A DNA stretch of 64,000 nucleotides from Isoetes taiwanensis (GCA_021234155.1 JAJEKV010000003.1:32161166-32225165); one strand, 5' to 3'. Positions 44,511 through 55,965 are shown, counted from the stretch's first letter. Translations and numbers: made by a program. The notes: generated by a model not told the origin, from the sequence alone.

Positions 44511-46010
44511 TCAAGCATAAGAGTGCACATCCAAATACTCCTCAAAAATCAATCGCCTCTTGCGAGGGGCAAGTGAAGAACAATGATACGACTTTACAAT
44601 GTAACCTTGAGCTTCTTGGAGAACACGATTATCTGCCACATCCAGACCTTTGAAGATTACCAATCTTCGTCTTTTCCAGATAGTCCAAAGCAACCATCCT
44701 GCTGCTAGATGAAAAGCTTGGCCTTGTAACTCTGTCCAGGTACTTGGGTAAATTGCCAAAAGCAGTTGACTTGTTAGTGAAACCTGAAAAAGGGAAAACA
44801 ACCAGTCCCATACCTGTCTAAGGTGTTCACACATGAAAAAGCAATGCTCAATGGTCTCAGATCCACGCTTGCATACTGGACACTGATTTGATATTCTAGG
44901 GTTAAACTTATGGACAAGCACATTAACCCGTAGACACCTATGAAGAATCTGCCACCAAAGAACTGCCACTTTAGGATGAAGTAGCTTGTCCCATGCCCAA
45001 GACCACACCTTCTGCCATTGAAGAGGAGGAAGTTGAAGAGACCACTTATTAGACGGAGGAAGAATATCAGTATGAAGCAACAACCGATACATAGAGTTCA
45101 CAAGTTTGCACTCCTTAATTTCTTCATGACAAACCCATACCAAAATAGCTTCTTGGTGTGGCAGAATAGGCTGTAGAAAATCAGCAACTTTTTGCCAAAG
45201 AACTCTATCCCATCGCCCCAATAGAAACTTTAAGCGAAAAGCCTCCCATGTCAAGAATCGGCTCGAGTCATACCATGCTGCAATAGTTAAGATTCCAAAG
45301 CACTTTTCCAACGTCTTTGAGTCAGCGGGTGCATTGTAAAGCAAAGTGGTTGATTGTCTACCGAGGGATCCACCAACAAGGTGCGATCAAGCGTACACAA
45401 GCAGTTGGACTGATGTGAAATAAAGTTTTGATTGTGTGGGAATCTAACAATCCCTTTAAGAATGGAGAAGCATTATGATAAGGCCGCAACTCATAAAATA
45501 AACTCCATGGAAAAACGAGGTTTGAGTGTGACTTTACCAAAAGGGATCTGATGGGTAAGAGCACATGCAATAAGCCGTAACCCGGAGAATCATCCTTACC
45601 TACGAGAAGCCGCCAAATGAATTTTGAGATCATAACCTTACTACGCAAATGGAAATCTGTCATGCCCAAACCTCCAGCCAGACTTAGGTTTTATACACTT
45701 AGACCATGCAACCTTCACCACTACCCCTGCTTCATTTCCACCCCAGATAAAGTTTCTAACAACACCCACAATCTCCTGAAACTTTGAGTGGGAAGCAAGA
45801 ATGGCAAAAGCCATATAGACATGTGTGTTGCTTAAGACATGCTTAGCAACTCTTACCCTTCCAGGCATAGATAGCTTAGCCGTATCCCACCAAAAAAGGT
45901 GCCTCCGCAACCCCTCGATTATAACATCCCAAGCATCAGAAGTTGAAACATGAATACCCACTGGGATACCAAGAAGCTTGGTTGCCTTCCCATGAGGCAA
46001 CACCTTCCAG
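44511..46010 (-). mobile_element. Second LINE relic (post-RT region and zf-RVT)
   Basis: On the minus strand, 45641-46003 encodes LLGIPVG, LSMPGRVRVAKHVLS and IVGVVRNFIWGG, the region that follows the RT in plant LINEs. Continuing pieces are 45358-45669 and 44511-45344, the last an open 277-codon stretch with LHPKVAVLWWQILHRCLRVN, the zinc motif CPVCKRGSETIEHC and AGWLLWTIWKRRRL. It is clearly homologous to the LINE at 34743 but longer. The RT catalytic part is absent, frames are interrupted near 45350 and 45650, and no poly(A) or target duplication is evident. Confidence 0.85.
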
Positions 46011-46630
46011 GGGTAAGCAAGAACACATGGTGGGACTTCATCATCTAGAGTTCACGATGAGTTATCTATATTAACCATACTTATTATCATCTTATCTCTT
46101 TTATGCTATTGCTTATATTGCATTCTCTTTTATGCTATTGCTTATATTGTGTTTGGACATATATGGATAAACAACTGAGGTGACCGGACTCTCGCTAAAA
46201 CATTGGATACCCAATTGTATATCATTCCATTATTCAACAACATTATTGCAAAAATGAGGTTTTCGATTGTGCTTATTTTTCGTTGTATTAAGGAAATGGG
46301 ACCTCTCATGATAATAAATCTAGCCAATGTTCACCTTATGTGATGTTCTAATAAATATGGGACATGGTGTATTGGAAGCTTATCTTCACAGATCCATAGA
46401 ATATCTATACTTCAATAAGAATGTGTAACAACAAAGCTTAATTTGACATCAAACCCCACCCCATATTAAACCTTATCCCCCTCTTCAGACATAGTCAGAT
46501 CATACCTAAAGGTTCTATTCCAAAGATTTAGACATAATCCATTCCCAATCATCACTTAGATCACTTGCATCTCTATCCAATAAAAACACAATGCAATTAC
46601 AAAATAACCACCCCTACAAATTACTACTAA
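46011..46630. other. AT-rich spacer left of the Helitron-like end
   Basis: No gene. TTTTATGCTATTGCTTATAT is repeated near 46099 and 46128. This may be the inner part of a Helitron whose 5' end I could not locate. Confidence 0.35.
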
Positions 46631-46631
46631 A

Positions 46632-46659
46632 GCCCGGCAACGCCGGGCAACATAACTAG
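46632..46659 (+). mobile_element. Helitron-like 3' terminus
   Basis: GCCCGGC-AAC-GCCGGGC forms a perfect 7-bp hairpin; AACATAA and the terminal CTAG follow, with a T after. A GC-rich hairpin 6-12 bases before CTRR, next to a T, is the Helitron 3' signature. The left end (expected 5' TC after an A) was not found. Confidence 0.7.
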
Positions 46660-46726
46660 TACTGATTAGTATGCCTCGTGCAATATGCCAATGAAATCAT
46701 ATGGAAACCATGCCAAAAAGCGTATA

Positions 46727-46757
<31 letters not shown>

Positions 46758-49700
46758 CCCTGTTATAATGCTAGATATTGACCCTAAACCGTGATCTATC
46801 AAATTTAATAATTTTGAATTCACTGTATGATGCAATGGCATCTGTCCGAACTGCATTCTTGACCTCTATCAATGAATCAAATATTGTTCCTTTAACTAGC
46901 TCCATATTGATAAGCCTTGTAACAATTCCTGCAATATTGGAATGAAAAGGAAAAAAAAAAAAATAGTAAAAGACATGTACCAGCAAAGTTCTGTACCAAG
47001 TCTGAATGAGGCAATAGTGAAGATTCATTCTGAAAATGAAAACATTGATTCTCCTTTCATGTCAAAATCGTGCGCAGAGTTGATGCAGAAGTTAATTTGG
47101 AAAAGAAACTAATTTAAAATAAGCCAGTACTACTATCGGATTCCCTTTCTCCAAACCGTTTATCAACGATGAAAGAATAGAGAAATAAAGAGCATGCAAA
47201 AACCGAAACATACCTGTTTGTGAAGAAGAGACTTGCTTTTTATGGATCGATGTGGGAGAATTCAAAGAAGTGCAAATTGATGTTTGGAATGATAGTTTGT
47301 GTACTAGATCTTGCAACCTGCCACCATCATTCAGCGGAAAATGAAGATACGTACAGAGAGAAGGGCATTTTGACAAATACAATGAAATTAGGGGCATTTT
47401 GACAATTAGACAAAAAAAAATTTAGAATTTTTTAGAATTTTCAAAACAAATTTTCATCTACACATATATAATCGAGATTCATCAAGATTCGATTCCCAGA
47501 TTCTTCAGATTCGGGTGGGGAAAAAAATAGGGTGGAAAAAATAATTGGGAGAAAATTTTGAAGGATGCCACGTTGATGATCTTATCGGCTTCTGGAAGGC
47601 TCCGCTCCGTCGATGCTCTTCCCCAGGCTCGGCTTTCTCTAGTTCGTCTGCTCAATTCCGGGGAGCTCTGCTTTTACTCCGACCATAACCCAGGTAATAG
47701 TAAAACAAATTGTGTTTTTGTCATGCGTCTCTCCGGCTATGGCACTGTTCTGGTAAAGGTTCATTCTGGCATTAGATTAGAATCATCTCACTGGAAAAAT
47801 TCCAAAACAGAGCAAATTCTGGAGCAAATTGAAGAGACATGAGGACATGAGCAACCCTGGAACCGCATGCAGCGCCATATATTAGTATTTTCGGATTTGC
47901 CCCATAGCAGCATAGGGATCTGGACCCTCAGCATCGACCATGAAGAAATAGCTTTAGATATGGGGCAAATAGAGGCCTAGCTCTGAAAATGGTGTCTCCT
48001 TCTTCTTCCAGAAGTCTCATGCAACACGGCTCTATCTTTTTCGTGCTTTAAAGTGGGCTCCTCTGCACAAAGCATCTGTCTTCCTTCTGTCAACAAGTTC
48101 AACTTCTAGTCAGTATTGATGTTTTAACTTAACTGCAGCCCCTTCTTATAAGTATGGGTCTGCACAATCTGAGACCATTCCCTTCTGTAGCCCATTTTTA
48201 ATGAAGGCTTTGAGCTTATCTTTTTCAGTAGAATCGGATCCTTCCAGTCCCTTTCCATAGTTTGAATGTGCGCTTTATATGTATTTGCTTCTGGAAGCAG
48301 ATTATTGCCGATGCCCCAGGTACCCATTCTAGTCTCCTGATGCATACCTGAAGCTTTTAGCATTTTTTTTGGCTAAGGGGCAGTTATTTGGGCTGTTAAA
48401 TCTCGTTACATGTAAATTTTATCTGGATAGCAACAGAGCCTTGTGGCCTTTCTTGCCTCAAGATGGTGGAAAGTGGCCCATTCCATGCTTTTTGCAGCCG
48501 TTTTCCCTTGCATGCAAATTCCATAATTTCATATTGGCAAGTCTGCCTTCTCGAAAGCAGAACGGTCTCAATGTGTTTCTGATGGCTTACTACATGCAGG
48601 GAGGAATGCCATGGGCCAAAGTTTTTTTTTGGGGATTATTAGTCTTTCTTTTCCTGTGCTCTTATACATCAATATCTATGGCTAGGAGGTTCCATTTAAT
48701 ACAAAGAAAGGGTTGCATTTAGTACCGATGGATCTGTAGCCAAGGCACGGCAGAAATATCATAGAGGCCCGAAGTGCATGAATTTTGATTCACTCTGCTA
48801 TGGGTTCTTGCATTGATGTGCACAGAAGGCTAAGCTAGAGGACAATAAGGCTGTGCCAAGGCTTTGCTATTCTAATTTTGCTCCTATTTTAGATCTGTGA
48901 GCTTGAATGGTGAATGCTATGACTGGCAATTGGAAGGCTCTGCTAATGAGAGTATGGAGTCTAGTCTGAATAATGCTTTTTATTCTTTTGTGAAGATTCA
49001 GAATGGTGGAACAATTTGCAGTTCTGTCAAGGATGGCATTATGGAGATCAACGCATCAGAATCTTTGCTGGTAGGAATATATGAATTATATGATTATTGC
49101 TTGAGTAGCACAGCACAAACATTTGTTAGAATCTGATATTGTAGATTTTAGGTTTGATTTAAGTGGTGGATAAAGTACATTTATTTCCTTTATTGATGAA
49201 TTATCTAAGTTTCATTCCTTATGGTGCCAGCTTCTACAATAGTTTGGCAGGGCAACATGGGATTTGCAGTGGGTTCAACCATTAAAGGTGCCATTTCTCC
49301 TTTCATCAACCCGTGTAGCCTAGTCTTTATCCTTTTGTTACATGGTCTGAGAAGCTAGATTTGTAGAAGACCTCTGTTTAAAATCTCGTCTTCTTTATGC
49401 ATCTAGAATTTATAGGTCCTATCTTCTTTATGCATCTAGCATTTATAGGTCCTGCATCAACATACCACAATAGGCAAAAGATAGCCAAGGCATCACCATT
49501 CAAGAAGCAAATTATGAACATGGCATCCCTCCATCTTCTTCGAAAGAGTGGATCAGGAAAAACAACCACATCGTGGTATTGGCAGTAGCAATTTATCATT
49601 TTAATGTCTAGGATGAATACAATAAATGTTACAAAAATGTTTATAAATGCCTTGCATATCTGAAAAAAAAAGATGATTTCTGTGGTTCATGTATCATATG

Positions 49701-50930
49701 AAATTCTTCCTTTGTTACACGTTCTTAAACTTCAAAGTGCATCTTTCTTTGGCCTCCTTTCTTCTAATTGTTGGAAGTGCATCTTTCTTTGGCCTCCTTT
49801 CTTCTAATTGTTGGAATTTGTTGGTGCAGAATGTAATAGGTCCAATGCACCATCTGGACTTGCTGCTGTTATGGCACCTCAGAGTATGCCAGACAATGCA
49901 GATTCTTTAGTATTTGTTCAAGACACATGAGCATCAATGTGACCTAAAACATTTCCGTCTCATTCGTGCATATTGGTAAGCTTTTTTTATCCCAGAATAT
50001 TGTACAAATGAATAAGTTTTACCTTTCGTAGTCTTGGACTTGCTGCTGTTATGGTTTGCTCGAGGCACATTTGTAAGGACTTGAAAACAGGAGGACAAAT
50101 TCTTTCTATTAATGCAAGCAATGTATCTTCAAAGCAGAAATGGTTGCCCTTGCAATGTTTTAAATAGTAGAGCAAGTGGTAACCAATTGTAAATCAGAGT
50201 CTAAAGATTTATATTCTCCATTTCAGGTTCTATTGTCTATAATTTCCTATGCATATATCAGAAAAATCTTTAAGTTTCCATGTATATATCTGAAAATTTC
50301 TAGGAATTTTGAAGGCACTGCCTTTCCATCGTCATTCTCAAATTCCTAATTTCAATTGCAAAAAATGCTCCTTGCATCTTCTTCAACATATACTGTCCCT
50401 ATGCCACTTAGATGAGGGAAAACAAATGTTAAGTATGAAAGGAATCCCTAAAGTGTTAAAATAAACAATGAACCATTAATAACATTGCCATTCGAAAAAA
50501 TACAACTCCAGATCAATTTTCTAGTGACATTACCATTTGAGAAAATACAATTTCACATCAGTTTTTTGCTTTTGTTGAAGAAAACATTTAATAAGAAAAA
50601 AGAAGATAGATAGGTGGAGCAAGATTGTTTATTACTATCTTCGCACCATTCAAAATTGGTAGATATATTTTCTACTATAAAATGTCAGACACGAATAATG
50701 GATTCAACCTTGCACTTTATGGAATCAAAGAAATGTTCGCGCGCGATAAATTTCTTGTAAATATAACTATACAGGCAATTTTAAACTTGAATTTCAAGGA
50801 ACCAGAAATACAAGGGGGCTTTTAAAGTTGAAGGGAACCGTTATATGCTAACCAAGCAAAAGTGAATGAGGACAAGATTTTGAAAAACTTCTAGACAAGC
50901 ATTAGGTATTCCTCGTTTTGCAGCACGTTT
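46660..50930. other. Non-coding DNA with short direct duplications
   Basis: Contains a poly(A) run (46733-46756). A duplicated CTTCTTTATGCATCTAG unit lies near 49390 and 49424. A 40-bp duplication, AAGTGCATCTTTCTTTGGCC and following bases, lies near 49736 and 49776. Open stretches at 47558-47842, 48369-48722 and 48897-49136 have no recognisable domain; I do not call them genes. Confidence 0.4.
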
Positions 50931-50934
50931 TCGA

Positions 50935-51215
50935 AGCGTACCTACTCCTGTGGTAAGACGTTAAACTGCCATACCCAAGGTCACGGGTTCAACGCCTCGT
51001 TGTGAAAGTGGCCATGCAATGTAAAGTTGGTGGGGGAAGGACCCACTTCAGCAATGTAAAGTGGTGGGGACAGGACCCATCTGGGTGTGTTGAAAGTGGT
51101 GGGGACAGGACCCATCTGGGTGGGTGTGTTGAAAGTGGTGGGGACAGGACCCATCTGGGTGTGTTGTAAAGGCCTTTGCCTTTTGCGTGACGTTAAAATC
51201 TCTTCTTCTTCTAGC
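50935..51215 (+). mobile_element. tRNA-derived SINE-like unit with tandem body repeats
   Basis: GTGGTAAGACGTT (A-box-like) and GGTTCAACGCC (B box) are spaced as in tRNA-derived SINE heads. Downstream, GTGGGGACAGGACCCATCTG is present three times (51062, 51101 and 51138). The unit ends GTAAAGGCCTTTGCCTTTTG and then TTCTTCTTCT, which recalls the tails of plant Au-type SINEs. A target duplication could not be fixed. Confidence 0.55.
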
Positions 51216-51368
51216 AAAATTTAGCACTAGCATTATTTGATCTAAGTTATGTGGTAATTTGGTGCTAATTTGGTCAAGACTGTCATGTTCTGATGGAAGC
51301 TAACATTTACAACCCTCAAAATTCAAATTTCGGTACATAAAGAGAGCTATAAGTTCCTAAGAAAATCT

Positions 51369-53063
51369 TCAGGCCGTCTCAAATTTCACAAAATACAGTT
51401 TTTCTGGTTTTGGATCTCCAAAATTGAGCCGTTTTGCTGTCACTTCAATTGTGCTGCGCCCAAAATACATCTTCACTTCTACCTCTCTGCCTTTGCCCAA
51501 ATGCAAGCCCTCTGATACATCCAAGTTGTAGCTACATTCCTCTACACAACCTCCTCCTGTTGTATGAACTGGGCATTCTTCATCTGATGACAACATGCAC
51601 AGCAGCATCTTTTTGTCGTCATCATAGAATGGGCTGAAATTGCATTCTACACAAGAATCGATCAACACAGATTGATTTTTCTGGACATACTTTTGAAAAA
51701 TGTCACCACAACGCTTCACTCCGTTTCGATCAGTGAACACATGTTTTACAGAATGACAATCACGAAATACATGCGTTGAACTTATTCCATAAGTTTTCTT
51801 AGATATCCTGGAGAGCACAAGATTTGCTTGAAAACCAAACTTGACAGCCCCATGCAACACAGCAGCTCCAGGATTTACTGGAATGATAATATCCTCCACT
51901 TTATGGCCAAACCCCTCCCTTATTCGGCTAACCATGTATGTATTCTCCGAAAATCCTCCTACTATCAAGATGCACTTCACTTCTGGGCACACTTCTAACT
52001 GTTGTTTTACTAGCTGAATTGTTTTATCCACCTCGGTATCAAATAACTCCTTGAATTTTTGGGTGCTCAAGTCTAGCTCTCCGTACTCATCTTCCGGCCT
52101 AATAATCCCCTTTGATCTGTCATATATTTTCCATGCAGTGCTAAGCTTGGACGGAATATCCCAACCCATGCCCACCGACGAAGAAGAGCCATCAAACGAG
52201 CATTTTTTACGAAGCCACCAATCAAGAACTTTGACAAAGAACGTTGGATCTCGCCTGATAAACTCTTGAAAACAGCCGATTTTAATTGATAAATAACGAA
52301 AGAAATTCCTATCTACAAATGTACCTCCACCCATTTCGCCACAGTTCCTTGCCGCTTCATGTACTTGGTACAGATTATTATTAGCTTTTCTGTGCACCAC
52401 TAGATCAATAGTTCCACCTCCAATATCCACAACCATGAATTTGTCTCCAACTCGCAGAGAAATATGATGGAGCTGCTTCTGGCAGTACATCGATGCGGCT
52501 TCGGGCTCCAAGACCATGCGGAGTTCATGGGAGCTTGCAGATGAATCCTTGCAGAATTTCCCTTGCACCATTCCGGCAATTTCACAGCAGATTCGCATCT
52601 GCTGCTTGGCAGCATCATCCCAAATCGCAGGCACCGTTACACACCACTGGACATCTCGCTTTTTAAAATGCTTCCCATATTTGTCCTTAAGATGATCCAC
52701 AATAAAATCCGACATGCATTTCAGATAGTCGGATATAAGCCTCTGGGCAGAGAGCCCATCGGGCATATCTTGTTCTTCAGAATCGGGAGCCAGCAGGAGC
52801 TTAAATTTGGTTGCAAAAACAGCTCTGTTTTGAACAGCTACAGTAATTGCTTGCCCTAAATCTTCCTGCCCACCAGAACTAGCAGGATCATAGCCAGTGC
52901 CTTGCTGTTGAAGCGCCTCCGTGTAAGCCAAAAGGGCAGGCCAGCCCCATTCTTTTAGCTCCAGCGACCCCCCTGCTCTTGTGTAGAACAAGCTCGTTTG
53001 GGTCTTGCAATACGTTTTCCCTGCGGCGGAAGGCCAATTCTCCACAATATGGACATCGGAAGA
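51369..53063 (-). CDS. HSPA12-like Hsp70-family ATPase, main exon
   Basis: Open for about 565 codons on the minus strand, ending VKFETA at 51369. It belongs to the HSPA12 branch of the Hsp70/actin-like ATPase superfamily, not to canonical Hsp70. Landmarks along the open frame are WCVTVPAIWDDAAKQQMR (near 147), LEPEAASMY (near 192), the phosphate-2 motif VVDIGGGTIDLVVH (near 218), GGGTFVDR (near 252) and the adenosine motif CILIVGGFSENTYM (near 371). The C-terminal part lacks the long Hsp70 substrate domain, as usual for HSPA12. It has no usable ATG; the phosphate-1 loop is encoded at 54139-54225, beyond a 1.08-kb insertion. The frame being intact for 1.7 kb suggests recent inactivation, or rescue by an unseen splice. 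Substrate unknown. Confidence 0.88.
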   Translation of the reverse strand, partial: SSDVHIVENWPSAAGKTYCKTQTSLFYTRAGGSLELKEWGWPALLAYTEALQQQGTGYDPASSGGQEDLGQAITVAVQNRAVFATKFKLLLAPDSEEQDMPDGLSAQRLISDYLKCMSDFIVDHLKDKYGKHFKKRDVQWCVTVPAIWDDAAKQQMRICCEIAGMVQGKFCKDSSASSHELRMVLEPEAASMYCQKQLHHISLRVGDKFMVVDIGGGTIDLVVHRKANNNLYQVHEAARNCGEMGGGTFVDRNFFRYLSIKIGCFQEFIRRDPTFFVKVLDWWLRKKCSFDGSSSSVGMGWDIPSKLSTAWKIYDRSKGIIRPEDEYGELDLSTQKFKELFDTEVDKTIQLVKQQLEVCPEVKCILIVGGFSENTYMVSRIREGFGHKVEDIIIPVNPGAAVLHGAVKFGFQANLVLSRISKKTYGISSTHVFRDCHSVKHVFTDRNGVKRCGDIFQKYVQKNQSVLIDSCVECNFSPFYDDDKKMLLCMLSSDEECPVHTTGGGCVEECSYNLDVSEGLHLGKGREVEVKMYFGRSTIEVTAKRLNFGDPKPEKLYFVKFETA

Positions 53064-53166
53064 GGAGGTTAACCCTCCCCTCAAGAAAATTACGGCAAAT
53101 AACCCTCGAGGCCGGGAGGCCGAGAGGGTTGTTGCCGTAATTTTCGAGAGGGGAGGGTTGACCTCC
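53064..53166. repeat. 103-bp foldback at the broken HSPA12-like junction
   Basis: Two arms of about 44 bp, starting GGAGGTTAACCCTCCCCTC and ending GAGGGGAGGGTTGACCTCC, are nearly perfect complements around GAGGCCGGGAGGCC. It abuts the coding sequence of the HSPA12-like main exon on one side and the next inverted-repeat element on the other. Confidence 0.85.
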
Positions 53167-54140
53167 CTTAAACCGCAGTCCGAGCAAGTTCTGACATTTT
53201 TGTTCTTCTGTTCTGTATGTGTTATACCAGTTCGATGTTCAATTCTTCTCTATATGCTTCTTTTTGGTTTCATGGAAGAGTGTGGTTCCCAGGCGGGTTT
53301 CGGCTCCTTAGCATCCTATTTGGATTCAAGCTTAAGGATGTGATTTTGAAATTCTCGCAGGAAAAGTGATCCAGATCTATAAAAATAAACAAGCAGCGAA
53401 CTCACCATCTCTGGAGCTATGGAGATGCAACAGCGTTATTCCCAAGTGGGTTTTGACTCTTCAGCATCCTGTGCGAGAAACAAGAAAAAACAAGCGGAGC
53501 TTAGTGTGATGTCTCCTTTTGCCGGAGATTTGCAGTCTTTCAACAGGATCTGCCCTGCATCTTATTCCAACCATATCCGACCTCTGCAAATTGCTTCAAG
53601 CTTATTTTTTCTCGATTCCATAGCCATAACCATAGTTTCTCTGATTGAACAGTTTTCAAAGGGGGTATTTTGCAGATTTCTTTCAAGCCTCGCAGAGCAA
53701 ATGGGCCATTCTATTCTATGGAAAACGATGGCTGAAAACAGGGTATGCCGGAACAGAGAAATGGATATGCGGAAACAGAGCTATGGTTCAAAACAGGGTA
53801 TGCCGGAACAGAGAAATGGATATGCCGAAACCGAGCTATGGATATGCCGAAACCGAGGTATGCTGGAACAGAGAAATGGATATGCCGAAACAGAGCTTGA
53901 AACAGAGCTGTGCTAGAACAGACGACATGCAGAACAGAGATACGCTAAAACAGAGCTATGCCGAAATAGAGAGATGCGACTGTATCTTTTTTGTGAAAAG
54001 AATATTCGCAAGATTATTGTGATAATCACTGGAATATGCTTCAATTACGAATATTCGAATGATTATGGGAAATAACCCTAGCTCGATCCAAGGGTGGGCA
54101 ACGGTCAGATCAATATAACTTGCGAGGACTGCGGTTTAAG
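53167..54140. mobile_element. 974-bp element with 24-bp terminal inverted repeats
   Basis: The left end CTTAAACCGCAGTCC..GCAAGTT (53167-53190) is matched by its complement at 54117-54140, with two mismatches. It sits between the first and main coding parts of the HSPA12-like gene. No transposase is present. Internally, 53740-53975 is a minisatellite of ATGCCGAAACAGAG-like units. No clear target duplication is visible, since one side borders the foldback. Confidence 0.7.
53740..53975 (+). repeat. Minisatellite of ATGCCGAAACAGAG-like units
   Basis: Variant units such as ATGCCGGAACAGAGAAATGG and ATGCCGAAACCGAGCTATGG recur with irregular spacing. Open frames across it (NGYAETEL repeats) are by-products. 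Confidence 0.75.
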
Positions 54141-54225
54141 GATCATTGCGATGAGCAAATGCAAAACCAGAATAAGTGGTACCGAAATCAAGCCGCACTA
54201 CCACTGCCGGATCCATATGAAACAT
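54139..54225 (-). pseudogene. Displaced first coding segment of the HSPA12-like gene
   Basis: The ATG at 54223-54225 opens MFHMDPAVVVRLDFGTTYSG and FAFAHRNDP (29 codons), then a stop at 54136-54138 that belongs to the inserted element. DFGTTYSG is the phosphate-1 loop that the main exon lacks, and the next expected residues (SSDVHIVENWP) resume at 53063. No GT donor lies at the break, so this is best read as an insertion into the reading frame and not an intron. Confidence 0.82.
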
Positions 54226-54420
54226 ATCAGGGCTCCAGATTAGGGGGGTTCCTCCCCAGAATTTCCGGTTGAAGTTGTTAAAATCCGGTTTCTTTAATAG
54301 ATGCCGGCAAAATTTCCGGTCAAAATTTAGTAAAATCCTTGTTAAATCCGGTAAATTAGAGGATATTTTCTGAAAAATCCGGTAAGTACCAACAAAGCAC
54401 GGCATTTTGCCGGTTTAAGC
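54226..54420 (-). promoter_or_regulatory. Upstream region of the HSPA12-like gene with repeated CCGGT
   Basis: Copies of (A/T)TCCGGT or GCCGGT occur near 54268, 54285, 54316, 54349, 54381 and 54408, mostly as AAATCCGGT. They lie directly upstream of the ATG at 54225. No good heat-shock element (alternating GAA/TTC) is evident. Promoter role inferred from position only. Confidence 0.4.
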
Positions 54421-54841
54421 AAAATCTAATCTGGAGGCCTGCATACGATACGAGGTCGAAGAAGAGCAAATCCGGCATTGATTGGCGAATTAATGCTGTT
54501 GTCTCTTAACGAGATGGGTTTGGTATTTCGTAAATATTCAAATATTTATAATCTCCAACTTCAAGATAGAAATTAAATTTCTCATCATTACCTATATAGC
54601 ATTATAGACCCGTGGAGCTAAAACCTATAGGGATCTGTTAGAAAGCTACTTACTAGACTAGCAACTGCCAAGCCAAGGGAGCCGGGTCCGAAATTAGAAT
54701 TTGCTTAACCATTAAAAATGCCTACTTACGCAGGGTTCGAAAAATTGGGGGTTTGGCTCGAGGATTGCCGGTTGAAACTCTTAAAGTCTAGTTGGGGTCC
54801 ATGGCTACTGCGGGTGGCTCCAACAAAAAATCCAGATATAA

Positions 54842-54925
54842 GGGTAATTGCATGGAAGGATTCATGCAAACACGCAAATTTCAGGGTAATTGCATGGAAG
54901 GATTCATGCAAACACGCAAATTTCA
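54842..54925. repeat. Perfect 42-bp tandem duplication
   Basis: GGGTAATTGCATGGAAGGAT and following bases form a 42-bp unit present twice, head to tail, without visible difference. Confidence 0.9.
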
Positions 54926-55365
54926 GGATCAAAGGTTAGGGGGGCGGGGATTTTTTTAAAGGGAATATAGAGAAATATATTTACTATATATACATTAATA
55001 ATATTAAAAGGCAAAACATTAAATATTGTGCATTTTCTTTTATTACAGCTAGCTAATTGGCTTACGGTCAGTTTGGGCGGGCGAGGCCATGCCATGCCGC
55101 TGCCTGGCTGACCGGGCTTGCCTTGGCTTGCCCTGGCCTGGCCTTGGTTTTGGGTGGCGTGGCTTGCAGCAAAGGCAAAGTGAAAGTAGATTTGCAATGT
55201 AGATTCGTAGGCTAGGCTGGTTAGCATTTAGCATATATGATTCTGTTGCAGACTTGCAGTGCATTGAATTGAAGATTTGTGAGAATGTGGTTGCCTTGCT
55301 GGTTGCCATACATCTGGCACTGCCACTGCCACATGATTTTAGAGGATTTTAGAGGAAGACTAGTA
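54926..55365. other. Spacer with a GC-rich CTTGCC/CTGGCC run
   Basis: 55070-55170 has a low-complexity run of CCTTGGCTTGCC-like units. No gene. Confidence 0.4.
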
Positions 55366-55441
55366 GAATTCTTGGGCCAAATTTGCAGCATATATTCAAG
55401 AAAATAAACAGAGAGAAGAATGGTTTAGATAGCAATGAAGA
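55366..55441. repeat. Left copy of a perfect 76-bp inverted repeat
   Basis: It starts GAATTCTTGGGCC and ends TAGATAGCAATGAAGA. Its exact reverse complement is 55966-56041. Both lie within hAT transposase coding sequence. Confidence 0.92.
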
Positions 55442-55965
55442 GTCATTGTGGTATAACTGTTTAGTAATAGATGAACAACCTGTGATCTGAAGGAGGTTAA
55501 CCACATGCTCAAAGTCATTGAATGACCAAGTTCTAGCTGCTACAGTGTATGCCACCCTGAACAAATTCAATATAGCTCCATCAACAGATTCATGCATCTT
55601 TTGAACTGCAACAACAACAGGCTTTCTTGGCTTTGCATGATCTAATTTCCTTGCTTCTGCAGTAAGATGGCTCTTGCAAGCAGCATGCTCATTAAAGTTA
55701 GATGTCTTGAGATTTTTGCATCCCCCTTTTGCATATGGACTATTCTCTGTAATTCCAAACATTAGTACTAAGAAACTAACATTCAAAACAATTGTGTGCT
55801 AACTTTAACAATTTAAAACTACCTGTTATTGCAAAGGATTCAGAAGTGGTACAGAAAACCACATTCTAATCCTTGTCATATCTCATTCATTCCCATGTTT
55901 TTAACCACTTGTACTTAAACACCACTTGCTGATTGGAATCTCCCTCTTCCTCATTTCCACTTTCA

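Noticed and set aside
53419-54022. Protein genes in the insertion of the HSPA12-like gene
   Set aside because: The open stretches follow a minisatellite (NGYAETEL-type repeats) and have no domain.
53063-54139. An ordinary intron between the two HSPA12-like coding parts
   Set aside because: No GT lies at the end of the first coding segment before the stop, and the intervening DNA starts and ends with inverted repeats of mobile-element type.
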